64,000 nt of DNA from an uncultured Pelagibacteraceae bacterium (GCA_902606645.1 CACLHJ010000001.1:33014-97013); one strand, 5' to 3'. Positions 44,307-55,187 are shown, counted from the stretch's first letter. A program made the numbers and translations. The notes: generated by a model from the letters alone, not told the origin.

Positions 44307-46379
44307 ATGCCCAAAAAAAAGAAAAAAAAATCTAAAGTAAAAAAAAAATCTTCTAAAAAAGTTAGAAAAAAAACTAAAGTAAGAAAGGTTTCTAAAAAAA
44401 TAAAAAGAAAGAAGAAAAGCAAAAAAGATAATGATTCCTCTCCCCCTGAAATAATCATAAAAACTAAACCAGAGTGGGTAAAAGCAAGTTTGGCAAATAA
44501 AAGCAAGTACCAACAAAAATATTCTCAATCTATCAAAAGTAATGATGATTTTTGGAGGAAAGAGGGAAAAAGAATTACTTGGATAAAACCTTATAAAAAA
44601 ATTAAAGACGTTAAGTACAGTACTAAAGAAGTAAAAATTAAATGGTATCAGGATGGAACTTTAAATGCTTCTGCAAACTGTATAGATAGACATTTAAAAG
44701 ACAAAAAAGATAAAACCGCGATTATTTGGGTTGGCGATGATCCAAAAGATAGTCAAAAAATAACTTATAAACAGTTACACCAAAAAGTTTCCAAAGCAGC
44801 AAATGGTTTAAAAAAACTTGGAATTAAAAAAGGTGATCGAGTTACAATTTATTTAACCATGATCCCAGAGCTTGCAATTTTAATGTTAGCATGTGTTAGA
44901 ATTGGAGCAGTTCATTCAATAATATTTGGTGGTTTTTCTGCAGAATCAATTTCGGGTAGAGTGAATGATTGTGAATCAGAGTACATAATAACAGCTGACG
45001 AAGGTGTTAGAGGTGGAAAAACTATTCCATTAAAATATACAACTGATGAGGCTCTAACAAGTTGTCCAAATGTAAAAAAATGTATTGTTGTTAAGCGAAC
45101 TGGAAATTACATCAATTGGAATGAAGAAAGAGATGTTTGGTATCATGATCTAATTAAAGATGTTCCAAGTCATTGTGAGCCAGAAGAAATGAATGCTGAG
45201 GACCCATTATTTATTTTATATACGTCGGGCTCTACTGGAAAACCAAAAGGAGTTCTTCATACAACTGGTGGGTATATGGTTTACGCATCAATGACTCATC
45301 AATATATTTTTAATTATAAACCAAAAGATATCTATTGGTGCACTGCTGATATTGGATGGGTAACTGGACATAGTTATATTATTTATGGACCTCTTGCTAA
45401 TGGTGCAACTACAATAATGTTTGAAGGAATTCCAAATTACCCTGACACTTCAAGATGGTGGCAGATCGTTGATAAGTATAAAGTTAATATTTTCTACACT
45501 GCTCCCACAGCAATTAGAGCTTTAATGCGTGAAGGTGATAAACCAGTCAAAAAAACTTCTAGAAAATCTTTAAAATTACTTGGCACTGTTGGCGAACCAA
45601 TCAATCCTGAAGCTTGGATGTGGTATTACAAAACAGTTGGAAACTCTAAGAGCCCGATTGTAGATACTTGGTGGCAAACTGAGACAGGAGGAATACTGAT
45701 TGCTCCACAAACTGGAGCTATTCCATTAAAACCTGGTTCAGCAACCAAACCTTTTTATGGAATTAAGCCTGTCATTGTTGATAAAAATGGTAAAGAGATA
45801 AAAGGTGCAGGTGAAGGAAGACTTTGTATTGCTCAATCATGGCCAGGTCAAATGAGAACTGTTTACGGAGACCATCAAAGATTTATCGATACATATTTTT
45901 CTCAGTTTAACGGAAAATATTTTACCGGTGATGGATGTAGAAGAGATAAAGATGGATATTACTGGATCACAGGGAGAGTTGATGATGTAATAATTGTATC
46001 AGGACATAATTTGGGTACAGCTGAAATTGAAAGTGCATTTGTTGCTCATCCAAAAGTTGCTGAAGCAGCAGTAGTTGGTTATCCACACGATATTAAAGGA
46101 AATGGTTTGTATTGTTATGTTACTTTAAATGCAGGAGAAACTGAAACTGGAGATCTTGAAAGAGATTTAAAACTTTGGGTCAGAAAACAAATTGGACCAC
46201 TTGCAACTCCTGACTTTATACATTTTACCCCAGGTCTTCCAAAAACTAGATCAGGTAAAATAATGAGAAGAATTTTAAGAAAGATCGCTGCAAACGAACA
46301 TGGACAGTTAGGTGATACCACTACTTTGGCCGATCCAAGCGTTGTGGATAGCTTAGTTGATAATAGGAAAAATATTTAA
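44307..46379 (+). CDS. acsA: Acetyl-CoA synthetase with polylysine N-terminal extension
   Basis: 690 residues. The enzyme core is clear: [39 protein letters not shown] and the C-terminal [14 protein letters not shown] with the acetylation-sensitive lysine. It makes acetyl-CoA from acetate via acetyl-AMP. In front lies an unusual head of about 45 residues made mostly of lysine, arginine and serine with no later ATG before the core. It is upstream of a DUF4212/symporter pair, fitting acetate or organic acid use. Confidence 0.93.
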   Translation: MPKKKKKKSKVKKKSSKKVRKKTKVRKVSKKIKRKKKSKKDNDSSPPEIIIKTKPEWVKASLANKSKYQQKYSQSIKSNDDFWRKEGKRITWIKPYKKIKDVKYSTKEVKIKWYQDGTLNASANCIDRHLKDKKDKTAIIWVGDDPKDSQKITYKQLHQKVSKAANGLKKLGIKKGDRVTIYLTMIPELAILMLACVRIGAVHSIIFGGFSAESISGRVNDCESEYIITADEGVRGGKTIPLKYTTDEALTSCPNVKKCIVVKRTGNYINWNEERDVWYHDLIKDVPSHCEPEEMNAEDPLFILYTSGSTGKPKGVLHTTGGYMVYASMTHQYIFNYKPKDIYWCTADIGWVTGHSYIIYGPLANGATTIMFEGIPNYPDTSRWWQIVDKYKVNIFYTAPTAIRALMREGDKPVKKTSRKSLKLLGTVGEPINPEAWMWYYKTVGNSKSPIVDTWWQTETGGILIAPQTGAIPLKPGSATKPFYGIKPVIVDKNGKEIKGAGEGRLCIAQSWPGQMRTVYGDHQRFIDTYFSQFNGKYFTGDGCRRDKDGYYWITGRVDDVIIVSGHNLGTAEIESAFVAHPKVAEAAVVGYPHDIKGNGLYCYVTLNAGETETGDLERDLKLWVRKQIGPLATPDFIHFTPGLPKTRSGKIMRRILRKIAANEHGQLGDTTTLADPSVVDSLVDNRKNI

Positions 46380-46999
46380 AACTGAACTAAGTTCTGAAAT
46401 TCTTGTTTAATCACATCCCACTTTAATATCATAGAATTTAAGACAATTTTACGATCTAAAGTTTTTAATTCTTCAGCAATTGGTGCCCATTTATATAATG
46501 AGAGCGCACTTGGATTAAATGGTAAATCTGTATAATAAATATCCCAGTTAATATTTTGAAATCTGTTATCAAAATCTATTCTAGCTTGATCAACAATATC
46601 TAATGGCATTTTATTAGAAATTTCATCATCTAAAATTTTATTAAAAATCTCTTTTGCCTTATCGGTGTCTTGAAAATTGAAATTAACTCTCAAATAAGAA
46701 AAAGTAAAAAGTGATAAATCTTGAAGTGCAACGGAATAAATATTCCATTTAGCAAGATTAACTGAACCCATGAATTTATCATTTTCAAAATGAAGAACAT
46801 ATCGTGTTCCCATTCGAGTTTTTAAATAATTGTACAAAGTTACTTGCGTAACCCATGCAGATTTAGTTTGGATAAAGGTTTCAAGTTCATCTAAATTCTT
46901 AATTTTTTTTTTAGGAATGAATGCTTTAAACATTGCAAACAAATATGTCTTAAAATCCGTTGTTGTTAGATCTTTCCAAGTTAACTTGTATTTTGACAT
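46376..46999 (-). CDS. Conserved protein of unknown function
   Basis: About 207 residues with no recognised domain. It is soluble and rich in aromatic and charged residues, with [19 protein letters not shown], and [18 protein letters not shown] toward the C-terminus. I used ATG 46999. It is convergent with acsA (4-base overlap) and divergent from DUF4212. The family resembles alphaproteobacterial conserved proteins found by this symporter pair, from memory only. Confidence 0.65.
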   Translation of the reverse strand: MSKYKLTWKDLTTTDFKTYLFAMFKAFIPKKKIKNLDELETFIQTKSAWVTQVTLYNYLKTRMGTRYVLHFENDKFMGSVNLAKWNIYSVALQDLSLFTFSYLRVNFNFQDTDKAKEIFNKILDDEISNKMPLDIVDQARIDFDNRFQNINWDIYYTDLPFNPSALSLYKWAPIAEELKTLDRKIVLNSMILKWDVIKQEFQNLVQF

Positions 47000-47133
47000 A
47001 ATTTGCCCCGTATGTGGCATTTATACCTTAAAAAAGTCAGTAAATAAGTACCTATTATGGTTAAATTTAGGTCTTTTCAAAAGCCTCATAATGGTTATGG
47101 TTTTGCCAGTTATAACTAAATAGAGAGGTAAAT

Positions 47134-47394
47134 ATGTCAAATCAAGAAAAACATTGGGAGAAATCCAGAGGTTTGCTGATGATTACGTTAGCAATCTGGT
47201 TTGTATTCTCAATTGGCATCTTCCTTTTTGGAGCTGAAATGAACGAGGTCACAGGACCTTTCGGTTATCCGTGGACATATTGGTTTACATGTCAGGGATC
47301 TCTTGGAGCTTTCGTAATCCTAATTTTCTGGTTTGCGAATAGACAAGAAAAAATCGACGAAGAGTTCGGCTTTAGCGAAAGAGAGGATGAATAA
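47134..47394 (+). CDS. DUF4212 sodium/solute symporter small subunit
   Basis: 86 residues, two hydrophobic helices, with GPFGYPWTYWFTCQGSLGAF, the DUF4212 core. This family sits directly upstream of VC_2705-type sodium:solute symporters as an accessory subunit. A GAGAGG site precedes the ATG; its stop and the symporter ATG share one base (TAATG). Confidence 0.92.
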   Translation: MSNQEKHWEKSRGLLMITLAIWFVFSIGIFLFGAEMNEVTGPFGYPWTYWFTCQGSLGAFVILIFWFANRQEKIDEEFGFSEREDE

Positions 47395-49205
47395 TGAAAA
47401 GTACTAATTTCATTGATAACTTGCCTAAAGTTTATGGAATCTATACCGGAGGGTTTATAGGTTTTATAATTTTAATGGCAATTGCAGAACAGATGGGTAT
47501 GACTGCTAAGGCGATTGGTATCGCTTTTGTGGCATTTACTGTATTCATCTATGCATTAATCGGTTGGCTATCACGAACAGCTCAAGCAGATGCATATTAC
47601 GTAGCTGGAAGACAAGTACCAACAGTATTCAACGGAATGGCCACGGCAGCAGACTGGATGTCTGGTGCTTCATTCGTTGCAATGGCTGGAGGTATTTACT
47701 TTAAAGGTTACGGTTATATGGCTCTACTTGTAGGTTGGACTGGTGGTTACGTGTTAGTTGCATCTTTATTAGCACCATACTTAAGAAAATTTGGCTGTTA
47801 CACAGTTCCAGATTTTATAGGTACAAGATACGGTGGTAATTTAGCTAGGTTTAGTGCGGTAGTTGTTTTAACCGTTGCTTCATTTACTTATGTAACAGCA
47901 CAAATTAACGCTACAGGTACTATTGCATCTGTTGCACTTGATATCCCATTCCAATACGCAGTTTATATTGGACTAATAAGTATCTTATTATGTTCAATGT
48001 TAGGTGGTATGAGAGGGGTAACTTGGACACAGGTTGCGCAATATATCGTTCTAATTATAGCTTACTTACTTCCAGTATTCTGGATCAGTAACAAAATAGG
48101 TGCGGGTTTCTTCCCTCACTTCATGTTAGCTGATGAAGTAGCTAGAATTGGTGAGTTAGAAGCACAGTTTGGTTTTGTTAAAAACTCAGCTGCTGATCTA
48201 GCAACGGTACCTAAAGGGTTAGCAGGAATAACTAAAGCTCACTCTGCAGTTAACGCTACACCATGGGCATTTATTTCATTAGCATTGGCGATGATGATGG
48301 GAACAGCATCGTTACCTCACGTGATGATGAGATATTTTACTACTCCAAGTGTAAAAGCAGCTAGAAAATCAGTAGGTTGGTCACTATTCTTTATCTTCTT
48401 ACTTTATTCTTCTGCTCCAATGTTAGCTACACTATCTAAGTTATCTTTATTGGATCCAAATTTATCTACGGGTATTATTGGTAAATCAATAACAGATGTT
48501 CAAGCGATAGATTGGTATCAAAACTGGAATGCAGCAAACCTAATGTTTGTCAGCGACTTTAACGGAAATGGAACTGTTGAATTAAACGAGTTCTTCATGG
48601 GTGGTAAGGCCGTTGTGTTAGCAACACCAGAGATAGCTGGATTACCTTACGTAATCTCAGGTCTGGTTGCCGCTGGAGGTATGGCAGCTGCCATGTCAAC
48701 AGCCGATGGTTTGATTCTAGCAATTGCAAACGCTATATCACATGATGTTTATTATAAGATCATTGATCCAAAAGCGGAAACTGCAAAACGACTAGTTGTT
48801 GCAAGGGTATTACTTGTAGTAATTGGTTTTGCTGGAGCAACGATTGCGGCAATGGAGATCCAAGGTATCTTAGGTTCGGTTATCTGGGCATTTGACTTTG
48901 CGATGTCAGGATTGTTCTTCCCACTTGTACTTGGTGTATGGTGGAAAAGAGCTAACAGACAAGGTGCTATTGCTGGTATGTTAGGAGGTCTAGCTGCTGG
49001 TACTTGGTACTTAGTTTGGGTACGAACTGGTGGAAGTGGATTCCTAGGAATTACTCAATTAACATTTGGTATCTTCGGATCAGCTGTTAGTTTGGTTGCA
49101 ATGGTGGTTGTGAGTTTAATGACTCAAGAGCCCGACAAAGCAACTCAAAAAATGGTTGATGAAGTACGTGTACCAAGTGGTAAAACAATTCTTGGAAAAC
49201 AGTAA
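47394..49205 (+). CDS. Sodium:solute symporter (VC_2705/ActP-like)
   Basis: 603 residues, about thirteen transmembrane helices. YVAGRQVPTVFNGMATAADWMSG, GTASLPHVMMRYFT and MAAAMSTADGLILAIANAISHD are characteristic of the SSS family, of the branch that pairs with DUF4212. Likely cargo is acetate or another small carboxylate, given the acetyl-CoA synthetase nearby. A terminator follows. Confidence 0.92.
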   Translation: MKSTNFIDNLPKVYGIYTGGFIGFIILMAIAEQMGMTAKAIGIAFVAFTVFIYALIGWLSRTAQADAYYVAGRQVPTVFNGMATAADWMSGASFVAMAGGIYFKGYGYMALLVGWTGGYVLVASLLAPYLRKFGCYTVPDFIGTRYGGNLARFSAVVVLTVASFTYVTAQINATGTIASVALDIPFQYAVYIGLISILLCSMLGGMRGVTWTQVAQYIVLIIAYLLPVFWISNKIGAGFFPHFMLADEVARIGELEAQFGFVKNSAADLATVPKGLAGITKAHSAVNATPWAFISLALAMMMGTASLPHVMMRYFTTPSVKAARKSVGWSLFFIFLLYSSAPMLATLSKLSLLDPNLSTGIIGKSITDVQAIDWYQNWNAANLMFVSDFNGNGTVELNEFFMGGKAVVLATPEIAGLPYVISGLVAAGGMAAAMSTADGLILAIANAISHDVYYKIIDPKAETAKRLVVARVLLVVIGFAGATIAAMEIQGILGSVIWAFDFAMSGLFFPLVLGVWWKRANRQGAIAGMLGGLAAGTWYLVWVRTGGSGFLGITQLTFGIFGSAVSLVAMVVVSLMTQEPDKATQKMVDEVRVPSGKTILGKQ

Positions 49206-49217
49206 ATAAACTTTATA

Positions 49218-49243
49218 AGGGGGCGATTAATTTCGCCCCTTTT
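49218..49243 (+). terminator. Rho-independent terminator after the symporter
   Basis: A stem of seven pairs plus a G-T (GGGGCGA/TCGCCCC, 49220-49226 with 49233-49239) with a 6-base loop, followed by TTTTCTTT. It lies 12 bases after the symporter stop and before the 118-residue gene, so it ends the DUF4212-symporter transcript. Confidence 0.85.
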
Positions 49244-49274
49244 CTTTCCTTTCTTTTTCAAATATAAATCTTAA

Positions 49275-49631
49275 ATGTCAGCAAACTTTCATCCGTTTAT
49301 ATATTTTATTGATTATTTTTTTGGCATAATCATGTGGACATTAATTGGTAGAGTTGCAATGAACATTTTTCAAAGAGAAGACTCTCAATTCTTTTTTATG
49401 AGAGTATTTGTTAAATATACGAATCCTTTAATCAGACTATTTAAACCGATTACTCCATCATTTATTATAGGTCCTCTAGTACCCTTATATGTGGCTTGGT
49501 TCTTTTACATGATTAGATTTTATTTAATGCCTTGGATCTTGGGCTATTCTGTTATGGGTATGCTATCATTTCCTCTTGAAAGTGAAATATCGAGACAAAT
49601 TTATCAATTTTTTGATTCAATTAAATTTTAA
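49275..49631 (+). CDS. YggT-like small membrane protein of unknown function
   Basis: 118 residues with three hydrophobic segments. The loop VKYTNPLIRLFKPITPSF is reminiscent of YggT loops (TDP...RR...P), but the match is partial. It stands after a terminator, before rpe with 28 bases between, so it is probably the first gene of the rpe-heparinase-purH run. Confidence 0.62.
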   Translation: MSANFHPFIYFIDYFFGIIMWTLIGRVAMNIFQREDSQFFFMRVFVKYTNPLIRLFKPITPSFIIGPLVPLYVAWFFYMIRFYLMPWILGYSVMGMLSFPLESEISRQIYQFFDSIKF

Positions 49632-49659
49632 AAATTGATACTAGTAAATCTAGTTATCA

Positions 49660-50319
49660 ATGAAAAATATACAAATTTCACCCTCAATTTTATCTGCTGA
49701 TTTTAGTCAATTAGGTGATGAAATTAAAAGATTAGAGGAAGGTGGTGCAGATATGATCCATGTAGATGTCATGGATGGTCATTTTGTTCCAAATTTAACT
49801 ATCGGTCCCCCAGTTATTAAAGCACTTCGAAAGCACTGCTCTTTAAAGTTTGATGTACACTTAATGATTTCACCAGTGCATAAATACATAGAAGCATATG
49901 CGAACGCTGGAGCAGATATAATTACAATTCACCCAGAAGCCACTCAAAACTTGGGGGAGTCAATTAAAATGATTAAGGATTTAAAAAAAAAGGTCGGAGT
50001 TTCTCTTAATCCAGAGTCAAAAATTGAATTAATTACTGAATTTTTAGATCAAATAGATTTAGTTTTAATCATGAGTGTAAATCCAGGATTTGGTGGTCAA
50101 AAATTTATGCCAGAAGTACTCGATAAAGTTAAACAACTTAAAAAAATTCAACAAGAAAAAAATTTGGCCTTTGATATTGAAATAGATGGTGGAATAAATT
50201 TTAAAAATTGCAAAATTGCTATTGAGGCTGGGGCAAATATTCTTGTTTCAGGCACAACTGTATTCAAAAGTAATGATGGAGATATAAAAAAGAATATTAA
50301 TTTATTAAAACTAAAATAA
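49660..50319 (+). CDS. rpe: Ribulose-phosphate 3-epimerase
   Basis: Pentose phosphate and Calvin-type enzyme, 219 residues. The metal and base residues lie in ISPSILSADFSQLG, HVDVMDGHFVPN, SVNPGFGGQKF and DIEIDGGIN, all diagnostic. It epimerises ribulose 5-phosphate and xylulose 5-phosphate. The heparinase-like gene starts 4 bases after its stop. Confidence 0.97.
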   Translation: MKNIQISPSILSADFSQLGDEIKRLEEGGADMIHVDVMDGHFVPNLTIGPPVIKALRKHCSLKFDVHLMISPVHKYIEAYANAGADIITIHPEATQNLGESIKMIKDLKKKVGVSLNPESKIELITEFLDQIDLVLIMSVNPGFGGQKFMPEVLDKVKQLKKIQQEKNLAFDIEIDGGINFKNCKIAIEAGANILVSGTTVFKSNDGDIKKNINLLKLK

Positions 50320-50323
50320 GTTA

Positions 50324-51949
50324 ATGATTAATGCAAATTTGTTAGGTTTTTTGAGCCAATTCTATTTTGGTTTGAAGAATAATTTTAAAAAAATTTATCA
50401 AAATTCCAATTTTTACGAAAAAAAGATTTCAAAAACTTTTGATAATAATTTTCAGTATAAGCCAAGCCCTCACCTACTATCTTCAATTATAAAATATCAA
50501 AATAAAAAATACCGAATTGAAGATTTTGCGATTGAGTCTATTTGGCAAAATAAAATGAGCACAAAAGACTATGAAAAATTAAATAGTTTTTTTTGGTTTT
50601 TCAGTCTTGATTTAAAATCCTCAAAAGAAACTACACAGTCAGTCATTAAAAAATGGATAAATGAGAATGGTAAATATAACAAAAATAGTTGGGAATTTGA
50701 TTTAACTTCTAAAAGAATAATTGCATGGTTGTCTAATCATCAACTTACGTATCAAGATAGTGATAAAGAATATCGTTTAATGTTTGATCACATGATTCAA
50801 AAGCAAACTAATCATTTATTAAATGAAATTAAATCCTCAAATGTATTTGAAAATAAATTAATTGGTTGTTCTGCAATAATTTTAACTGGATTAGCTTATA
50901 AAAACCAAAAAAACTATGTTGAAAATGGATTGAGTGTTTTAAAAAATTTAATTAAATCCTCAATTGACAACCAGGGCTTTACAAAATCAAGAAACATAAA
51001 ACAGTTAGTCTTTTATCTAAAATATTTTATCTTAATAAGAGAGTGGTTCAAAGAATCTCAAAATGTTATTCCTGAATATATAGATGAAACAATACATTAT
51101 TTAGGATCAAGTTATGCTTTTATCTGGAAAAATATTGGTTCTGATGTTTTCTTTAATGGTAATTACCATTCAGAAAATAAGGAATTTGATCAATACCTAA
51201 AAAGATTTGGTTATACTTTTAAAAATGAAGTGAACGAACTTGGTGGATACGCAATTCTGAAAAATAAAAAAATTATTTTAGCTATGGATGTAGGATCAAG
51301 CCCAAGCAAAAACTTTTCTATAGATTATCAGTACGGCGCCTTATCTTTTGAGATTTTTTCAAATCAAAAAAGACTAATAACTAATGCAGGCTATTTCTCA
51401 AGCAAAGGTAATAAATTAAATAAACTTTCTAAGAGCACAGCTCTTCATAGTACGTTGATTGTCGAAGATTTTTCTTCATGCTTGTCTAAAAAAATTAATA
51501 ATAATATTTTAGTTGAAAAAGGAATTAAAGTTTCAAAAAAGAATATTGTATATGAAAATAATTATTGGAAAGTTTCAGGTTCACACGATGGATATTTGCA
51601 AAAATTTGGTACAATTCATGAAAGGGAAATGGAATTTTATCCAGAACAAAACAAGTTTATTGGATACGATAAAATATTAAGAAAAAACCCCAATAAAGAG
51701 ATTAAATTTGATATTAGATTTCATCTTGATCCAAAATCCAAAGTGATGAAAACCCAAGATAATAAATCTATACTTATTGAATTAGAAGATGAAGGTTGGA
51801 GATTCAGTTGTGATAAATTAGATATAAATATTGATAATAGCCTATATTTCGGTAATAAAAATTCATACAAAGATAATCAAAATATTTTTATTTCTGGAAT
51901 GAACAAAGAAAATGAGCAAATTATAAAATGGGAAATAATTAAATTATAA
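50324..51949 (+). CDS. Heparinase II/III-like protein
   Basis: 541 residues. An alpha-helical first half and a beta-rich C-terminal half with YGALSFEIFSNQKRLITNAG and ALHSTLIVEDFS, typical of heparinase II/III-like proteins found between rpe and purH in many Alphaproteobacteria. The histidine in ALHST fits the conserved site. No signal peptide is seen, and the usual cytoplasmic relatives have no proven substrate. The stop and the purH ATG share one base. Confidence 0.88.
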   Translation: MINANLLGFLSQFYFGLKNNFKKIYQNSNFYEKKISKTFDNNFQYKPSPHLLSSIIKYQNKKYRIEDFAIESIWQNKMSTKDYEKLNSFFWFFSLDLKSSKETTQSVIKKWINENGKYNKNSWEFDLTSKRIIAWLSNHQLTYQDSDKEYRLMFDHMIQKQTNHLLNEIKSSNVFENKLIGCSAIILTGLAYKNQKNYVENGLSVLKNLIKSSIDNQGFTKSRNIKQLVFYLKYFILIREWFKESQNVIPEYIDETIHYLGSSYAFIWKNIGSDVFFNGNYHSENKEFDQYLKRFGYTFKNEVNELGGYAILKNKKIILAMDVGSSPSKNFSIDYQYGALSFEIFSNQKRLITNAGYFSSKGNKLNKLSKSTALHSTLIVEDFSSCLSKKINNNILVEKGIKVSKKNIVYENNYWKVSGSHDGYLQKFGTIHEREMEFYPEQNKFIGYDKILRKNPNKEIKFDIRFHLDPKSKVMKTQDNKSILIELEDEGWRFSCDKLDINIDNSLYFGNKNSYKDNQNIFISGMNKENEQIIKWEIIKL

Positions 51950-53481
51950 TGAAAATAAAAACAGCTCTCATTTCTGTATCAGATAAAAAAAACCTAAAAC
52001 CTATTTTAAATGCGTTAAAAAAATATAAAGTAAAAATTATAAGTTCTGGTGGTACCTTTAGAGAAATTAAAAAATTAAAGTTTAAATGTATTGAAGTGTC
52101 AGAATTTACAAATTCATCAGAAATTTTAGAAGGAAGAGTAAAAACTCTTCACCCTAAAATACATGCTGGAATTTTAAACAAAAGAAATAATAAATTACAT
52201 TTGAAAGATTTAATGGTTAATAATTTTGAGAATATAGATTTAGTTATCGTTAATTTTTATCCATTCGAAAAAACACTAAACAATACCAACAATCATAGCA
52301 AAATAATCGAAAACATTGATGTTGGAGGCCCTACCATGGTTAGATCTGCTGCAAAAAATTATAAGGACGTAACAGTGATTACTTCCTCTGAACAGTATGC
52401 TGAATTAATAGATGAACTTAATAAGTATAAAGGATCTACATCCGTGCACTTTAGGGAAAAACTATCAAGAATTGCTTTTACTGAAACTGCTTATTACGAC
52501 TCTGTAATTTCAGATTATTTTAATAAAATAACTCATACAAACTTTCCAAAAAAAAAAGTGTTGCATGGAAACTTAATTGAAACACTCAGGTATGGTGAAA
52601 ATCCTCATCAAGAAAGTGGAATTTATTCAAAAAAATCAGAAATGGATATTAAACAAATCCATGGAAAGCAGCTTAGTTATAATAATTATAATGATATTTT
52701 TGCAGCATTAGCAATTTCAAAATCACTTCCAAAAAATATTGGAACAGTAATTGTTAAACATGCAAATCCTTGTGGTGTTTCGATCAAGAAGAACTGCCTT
52801 GAAAGCTACAAATCTGCTCTAGCTTGTGACCCTGTTAGTGCTTTTGGAGGTATAGTTTCCTGTAACTTTAAAATAACTAAAATTTTAGCTCTTGAATTGA
52901 GCAAGCAATTTCTTGAGGTAATTATCGCTAATAACTTTGACTCTAGTGCTTTAAAAGTATTAAAAAAAAAGAAAAATTTAAGATTAATAGATGCTTCCGC
53001 TTATTCAATTAATAATAGTTTAAAATATGTATCAGCAAATAATGAAATTTTAATCCAATCTGAGGACCTTAAAAAATTCACAACTAAAAATTTCAAAATT
53101 GTCTCAAAACAAAAACCAACTACCAAAGAAATGAAAAATTTAATTTTTGCATTCAATGTTTGTAGACATGTAAAATCAAATGGGATTGTTCTTGCTACAA
53201 ATGAGACAACTGCTGGTATTGGCTCAGGACAACCCAGTCGATTAGATAGTTGTAAAATAGCTATCGATAAAATGAAAAAATTTTCAAAAAAAAATGAAAA
53301 TTTGGTTGCAGCTTCAGATGCTTTTTTTCCATTTGTTGATGGTATAGAAAAATTAGTACAATCAGGAGTGCAAGCAGTGATCCAACCATCAGGATCAATA
53401 AGAGATAAGGAAATAATTAAGTTTGCAAATGATACAGATACAGTCTTAGTATTTTCTAATACAAGACATTTTAGACACTAA
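51949..53481 (+). CDS. purH: Bifunctional AICAR transformylase/IMP cyclohydrolase
   Basis: 510 residues: MGS-like IMP cyclohydrolase domain in the first 190 or so (SSGGTFREIKK, LHPKIHAGIL), then the AICAR transformylase domain (RYGENPHQ, VKHANPCGVS, SDAFFPF). Closes the purine ring in the last two steps of IMP synthesis. Convergent with the DCoH-like gene, overlapping by 11 bases. Confidence 0.97.
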   Translation: MKIKTALISVSDKKNLKPILNALKKYKVKIISSGGTFREIKKLKFKCIEVSEFTNSSEILEGRVKTLHPKIHAGILNKRNNKLHLKDLMVNNFENIDLVIVNFYPFEKTLNNTNNHSKIIENIDVGGPTMVRSAAKNYKDVTVITSSEQYAELIDELNKYKGSTSVHFREKLSRIAFTETAYYDSVISDYFNKITHTNFPKKKVLHGNLIETLRYGENPHQESGIYSKKSEMDIKQIHGKQLSYNNYNDIFAALAISKSLPKNIGTVIVKHANPCGVSIKKNCLESYKSALACDPVSAFGGIVSCNFKITKILALELSKQFLEVIIANNFDSSALKVLKKKKNLRLIDASAYSINNSLKYVSANNEILIQSEDLKKFTTKNFKIVSKQKPTTKEMKNLIFAFNVCRHVKSNGIVLATNETTAGIGSGQPSRLDSCKIAIDKMKKFSKKNENLVAASDAFFPFVDGIEKLVQSGVQAVIQPSGSIRDKEIIKFANDTDTVLVFSNTRHFRH

Positions 53482-53815
53482 TAATTTTATCTATTTTTGC
53501 AGCCAGAATAAAATCATTTTCAGAAAGTCCTTTTATAGCATGAGTAGTTACTTTTATTTCAGCGTATCCCCACCCAAAAGAAATATCGGGGTGATGTCCC
53601 TCTTTCTCTGAAACCTTACCAACCTCATTTACAAAATCTTGACTTTTTAAGAAATTTTCAAATTCAAATTTTTTAGATAGGAAAAATATTTCTTCTTTAT
53701 TTTTTGTGATTTCCCAACCATCAACTTTTTTTTGATATTTATGAATTTCAGATATATCGAAAGGCATTACACCTCCCTCACAAGGAACACATTTTTTATC
53801 TAAAAGATCACTCAT
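53471..53815 (-). CDS. phhB: Pterin-4a-carbinolamine dehydratase (PCD/DCoH)
   Basis: 114 residues. The family motif EGHHPDISFGWGYAEIKVTTH has the catalytic histidines, and the front half contains KVDGWEITKNKEE. It recycles the pterin cofactor of aromatic hydroxylases; in organisms without those enzymes it may serve molybdopterin or another pterin. It is 7 bases downstream of a TPR protein gene. Confidence 0.92.
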   Translation of the reverse strand: MSDLLDKKCVPCEGGVMPFDISEIHKYQKKVDGWEITKNKEEIFFLSKKFEFENFLKSQDFVNEVGKVSEKEGHHPDISFGWGYAEIKVTTHAIKGLSENDFILAAKIDKIISV

Positions 53816-53822
53816 AAATCAA

Positions 53823-55133
53823 TCAATACATAAATTCTTTTTTTCGAAATTCAACCTGATTTAACATCTTTTCACTAATATATTGGGAATTAAATGTCTC
53901 AAGACCAATCTGTTTATATGATTGATCACCTATTTCTTTTGCATAGTTTAACCATTGATTTATTACTAAAAAGTCTGAAATTGACATACCAGAAACTGTA
54001 TTGTTGATTTTTACAGTATTGAAATTTTTTTTTATTTTTACTTTTTGCTCAATTTTTTCCCATTTTTTTGGGTAATCCATAAAATTAATGTCTTTTTTAT
54101 CAACAATATTAAAGTTAGAGAATGATTTATAAAACTCAGAACATCCTCTTTTAATAGAAACCTTGTATTTTAAATTCAAATTTAATATTGGCGTTATATC
54201 TTCTAAAATATTTTTAGCCTCTTCAACATTTGAACAATATATAATCCCTTTATACAAACCAGATACTTCGTCCCGCAATTCAACCATACATTTTCTCTGA
54301 TTATTTTTAGATAATTCTAGCCGATCAAAAACAAAAAATAACTTTATAAGATCTATTACATTTTCGGGTTCAATCTGTATTTTAAAACAATTAAAACAAA
54401 ATTTTGGAATTATATTCGAATTATTAAAAACTTCATGGTGTCTTACACAATTTAGATCTAAAGTATTTCTCCTATAAGACTGCGTTTCTATAAATTCTAA
54501 ATTTTTGAAATTATGATCGTAATTGTTCATAATTTTGTAAGATTCTTTTAATATATAGCTTAAATTATTTATCTTAAGTAAGTCTTTAAATGTAAATTTT
54601 TTTTGAATTTGTTTTAAATTATTATTTGCAATAATTAGAGGATGATTATTGTTTGTAGAATAATAAGTAAGTAAATATATTAAGCTTTTTTTTGCAACAG
54701 GGTTATCTTTTTCTAATTCAAGCGTTTTAATAAAACTATTTACTGCATCTTTGTAGTGACCCAGGCTAGAATAAACTAAACCTAAATTATTATAGGCATT
54801 TATGTATTGGGAGTTAATCTCAATTACTTTTTTAAAATTTTCGATTGCTTTTTCTTTTTCACCTTGCTTTTGAAGTAAAATTCCAAGATTATTGTATGAA
54901 TGAAAAAATACTGGGTCTGCTTTGACAGACTTTTTGTAATTTTTTTTGGCTACTTCAGTTTCTTCAAGCTGTTCATATATCAAACCAAGATTATAATATA
55001 CAATTGCTAAATTGGGATTTATATCGATAAGCTTTTTATATTGGCTAATTGCAACTTTAAAATTTTTTTTTTTTTGATTTTGAAAAGCTAGATTAAATAA
55101 CTCTTTAACATCTAATTGATTATTTTCATTCAT
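53823..55133 (-). CDS. TPR-repeat protein with a C-terminal unknown domain
   Basis: 436 residues. Four TPR units fill about 8-155 (for example YYNLGLIYEQLEETEVAKK and AYNNLGLVYSSLGHYKDAV). The remaining 270 residues form an unrecognised domain, with a Cys/His-rich patch (VRHHEVFNN and FCFNCFKIQ) and a helical C-terminus (DFLVINQWLNYAKEIG). It lies upstream of tRNA-Gly in an accessory stretch beside an FkbM methyltransferase and a sulfotransferase. Confidence 0.72.
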   Translation of the reverse strand: MNENNQLDVKELFNLAFQNQKKKNFKVAISQYKKLIDINPNLAIVYYNLGLIYEQLEETEVAKKNYKKSVKADPVFFHSYNNLGILLQKQGEKEKAIENFKKVIEINSQYINAYNNLGLVYSSLGHYKDAVNSFIKTLELEKDNPVAKKSLIYLLTYYSTNNNHPLIIANNNLKQIQKKFTFKDLLKINNLSYILKESYKIMNNYDHNFKNLEFIETQSYRRNTLDLNCVRHHEVFNNSNIIPKFCFNCFKIQIEPENVIDLIKLFFVFDRLELSKNNQRKCMVELRDEVSGLYKGIIYCSNVEEAKNILEDITPILNLNLKYKVSIKRGCSEFYKSFSNFNIVDKKDINFMDYPKKWEKIEQKVKIKKNFNTVKINNTVSGMSISDFLVINQWLNYAKEIGDQSYKQIGLETFNSQYISEKMLNQVEFRKKEFMY

Positions 55134-55187
55134 TTTAATTTAACCATTAAAAACTAAGCATAAAAAAGCTATCTAAGTCTAGTTAAA

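Noticed and set aside
44229..44528. Phe-rich minus-strand ORFs opposite the polylysine head of Acs
   Set aside because: They are only the complement of AAA/AAG lysine runs (TTT/CTT gives Phe/Leu).
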